This document shows positions 5,026-5,249 of a DNA stretch of 5,249 nt, in pieces. How positions within the stretch are numbered: the first letter of the stretch is position 1; the number at the start of each line of letters is the position of its first letter. The stretch is from Syntrophomonadaceae bacterium (GTDB lineage: Bacteria > Bacillota > Ch66 > Ch109), in NCBI GenBank assembly GCA_012512295.1, contig JAAZDI010000046.1, positions 1 through 5,249 on the forward strand. Reading direction: 5' to 3'. The position numbers were made by a program, and so were the translations under genes. The notes below the pieces were generated by a model, which ran no database searches, was not told the DNA's origin, and saw only the letters and a program-made list of their open reading frames with translations.

Positions 5026-5249
5026 GTCGCAATCCCCTCTGATCGGGTCAATAATTCTCACGCTTCAACAAGGTAGGCTTGTCCGTCCCGGGTATAATGC
5101 CGTCGCAATCCCCTCTGATCGGGTCAATAATTCTCACGCCGGGGTAGTTTTTGGCCTCCGCTGACGCAGAGGTCGATAGTCGCAATCCCCTCTGATCGGG
5201 TCAATAATTCTCACAGAACTAATGGAGCGGCATTCTAGCCTTGTGCAAG
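5026..5249 (-). CRISPR. CRISPR array, left end (three repeats, two full spacers, one partial), continues past the window
   Basis: Three identical 36-nt repeats lie at 5026-5061, 5102-5137 and 5179-5214. On the plus strand each begins GTCGCAATCCCC and ends AATAATTCTCAC. The spacers are 40 nt (5062-5101), 41 nt (5138-5178) and at least 35 nt (5215-5249, cut by the window edge), and they are unrelated to each other. Read on the minus strand the repeat begins GTGAGAATTATTG and ends GGGGATTGCGAC. A terminal ATTGCGAC is the known 8-nt crRNA 5' handle of Thermus thermophilus type III systems and resembles the common ATTGAAAC handle. Transcription is therefore inferred to run right to left, with the leader beyond 5249 and 5026 being the leader-distal end. 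The 36-nt repeat and 40-41-nt spacers suit a Cas6-processed type III or type I system. No cas gene is in the window, so the type is unproven. Confidence 0.95.

Overview
The window looks like chromosomal DNA from an anaerobic Gram-positive bacterium, most likely of the Clostridia (Peptococcaceae-like). This is an inference from purine-rich GGAGG/GGGAGG ribosome binding sites, the use of TTG and GTG starts, a secreted copper-amine-oxidase-N ('stalk') domain protein, and moderate GC in genes with AT-rich spacers. No species-level marker is present.

Positions 1-3186 (+ strand) hold the 3' part of a peptide/nickel-type ABC importer operon. In order these are the end of a family 5 substrate-binding protein, a class I SAM-dependent methyltransferase that starts 3 nt after that stop, a DppB/NikB-type permease and a DppC/NikC-type permease. 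The two permeases would form the heterodimeric membrane channel and the binding protein would deliver the ligand. The methyltransferase suggests that the ligand is made or modified by methylation, or that ligand chemistry is linked to uptake. No ATPase gene is present, so the ATPases must lie upstream of the window or elsewhere. An unusual 314-nt spacer (2027-2340) separates the two permease genes. It holds tandem repeats, two diverged 40-nt boxes and several hairpins.

Positions 3187-3339 are a convergent intergenic region. Its rho-independent terminator has a U-tract facing the minus-strand gene, and it also holds two short tandem repeats. Positions 3340-4641 (- strand) encode a secreted protein with an N-terminal stalk domain and a long C-terminal region resembling DUF6612/LolA-like proteins. 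Positions 4657-5025 hold no convincing gene. The AT-rich part carries repeated 9-mers that may be regulatory for the minus-strand gene.

Positions 5026-5249 are the start of a CRISPR array that runs off the right edge. It has three identical 36-nt repeats, two complete spacers (40 and 41 nt) and a partial third. Read on the minus strand, the repeat ends in ATTGCGAC, a typical Cas6-type 5' handle. The array is therefore probably transcribed right to left, with the leader and possibly cas genes beyond the window. The clearest oddities are the methyltransferase inside the importer operon and the repeat-rich spacer that splits the permease pair.
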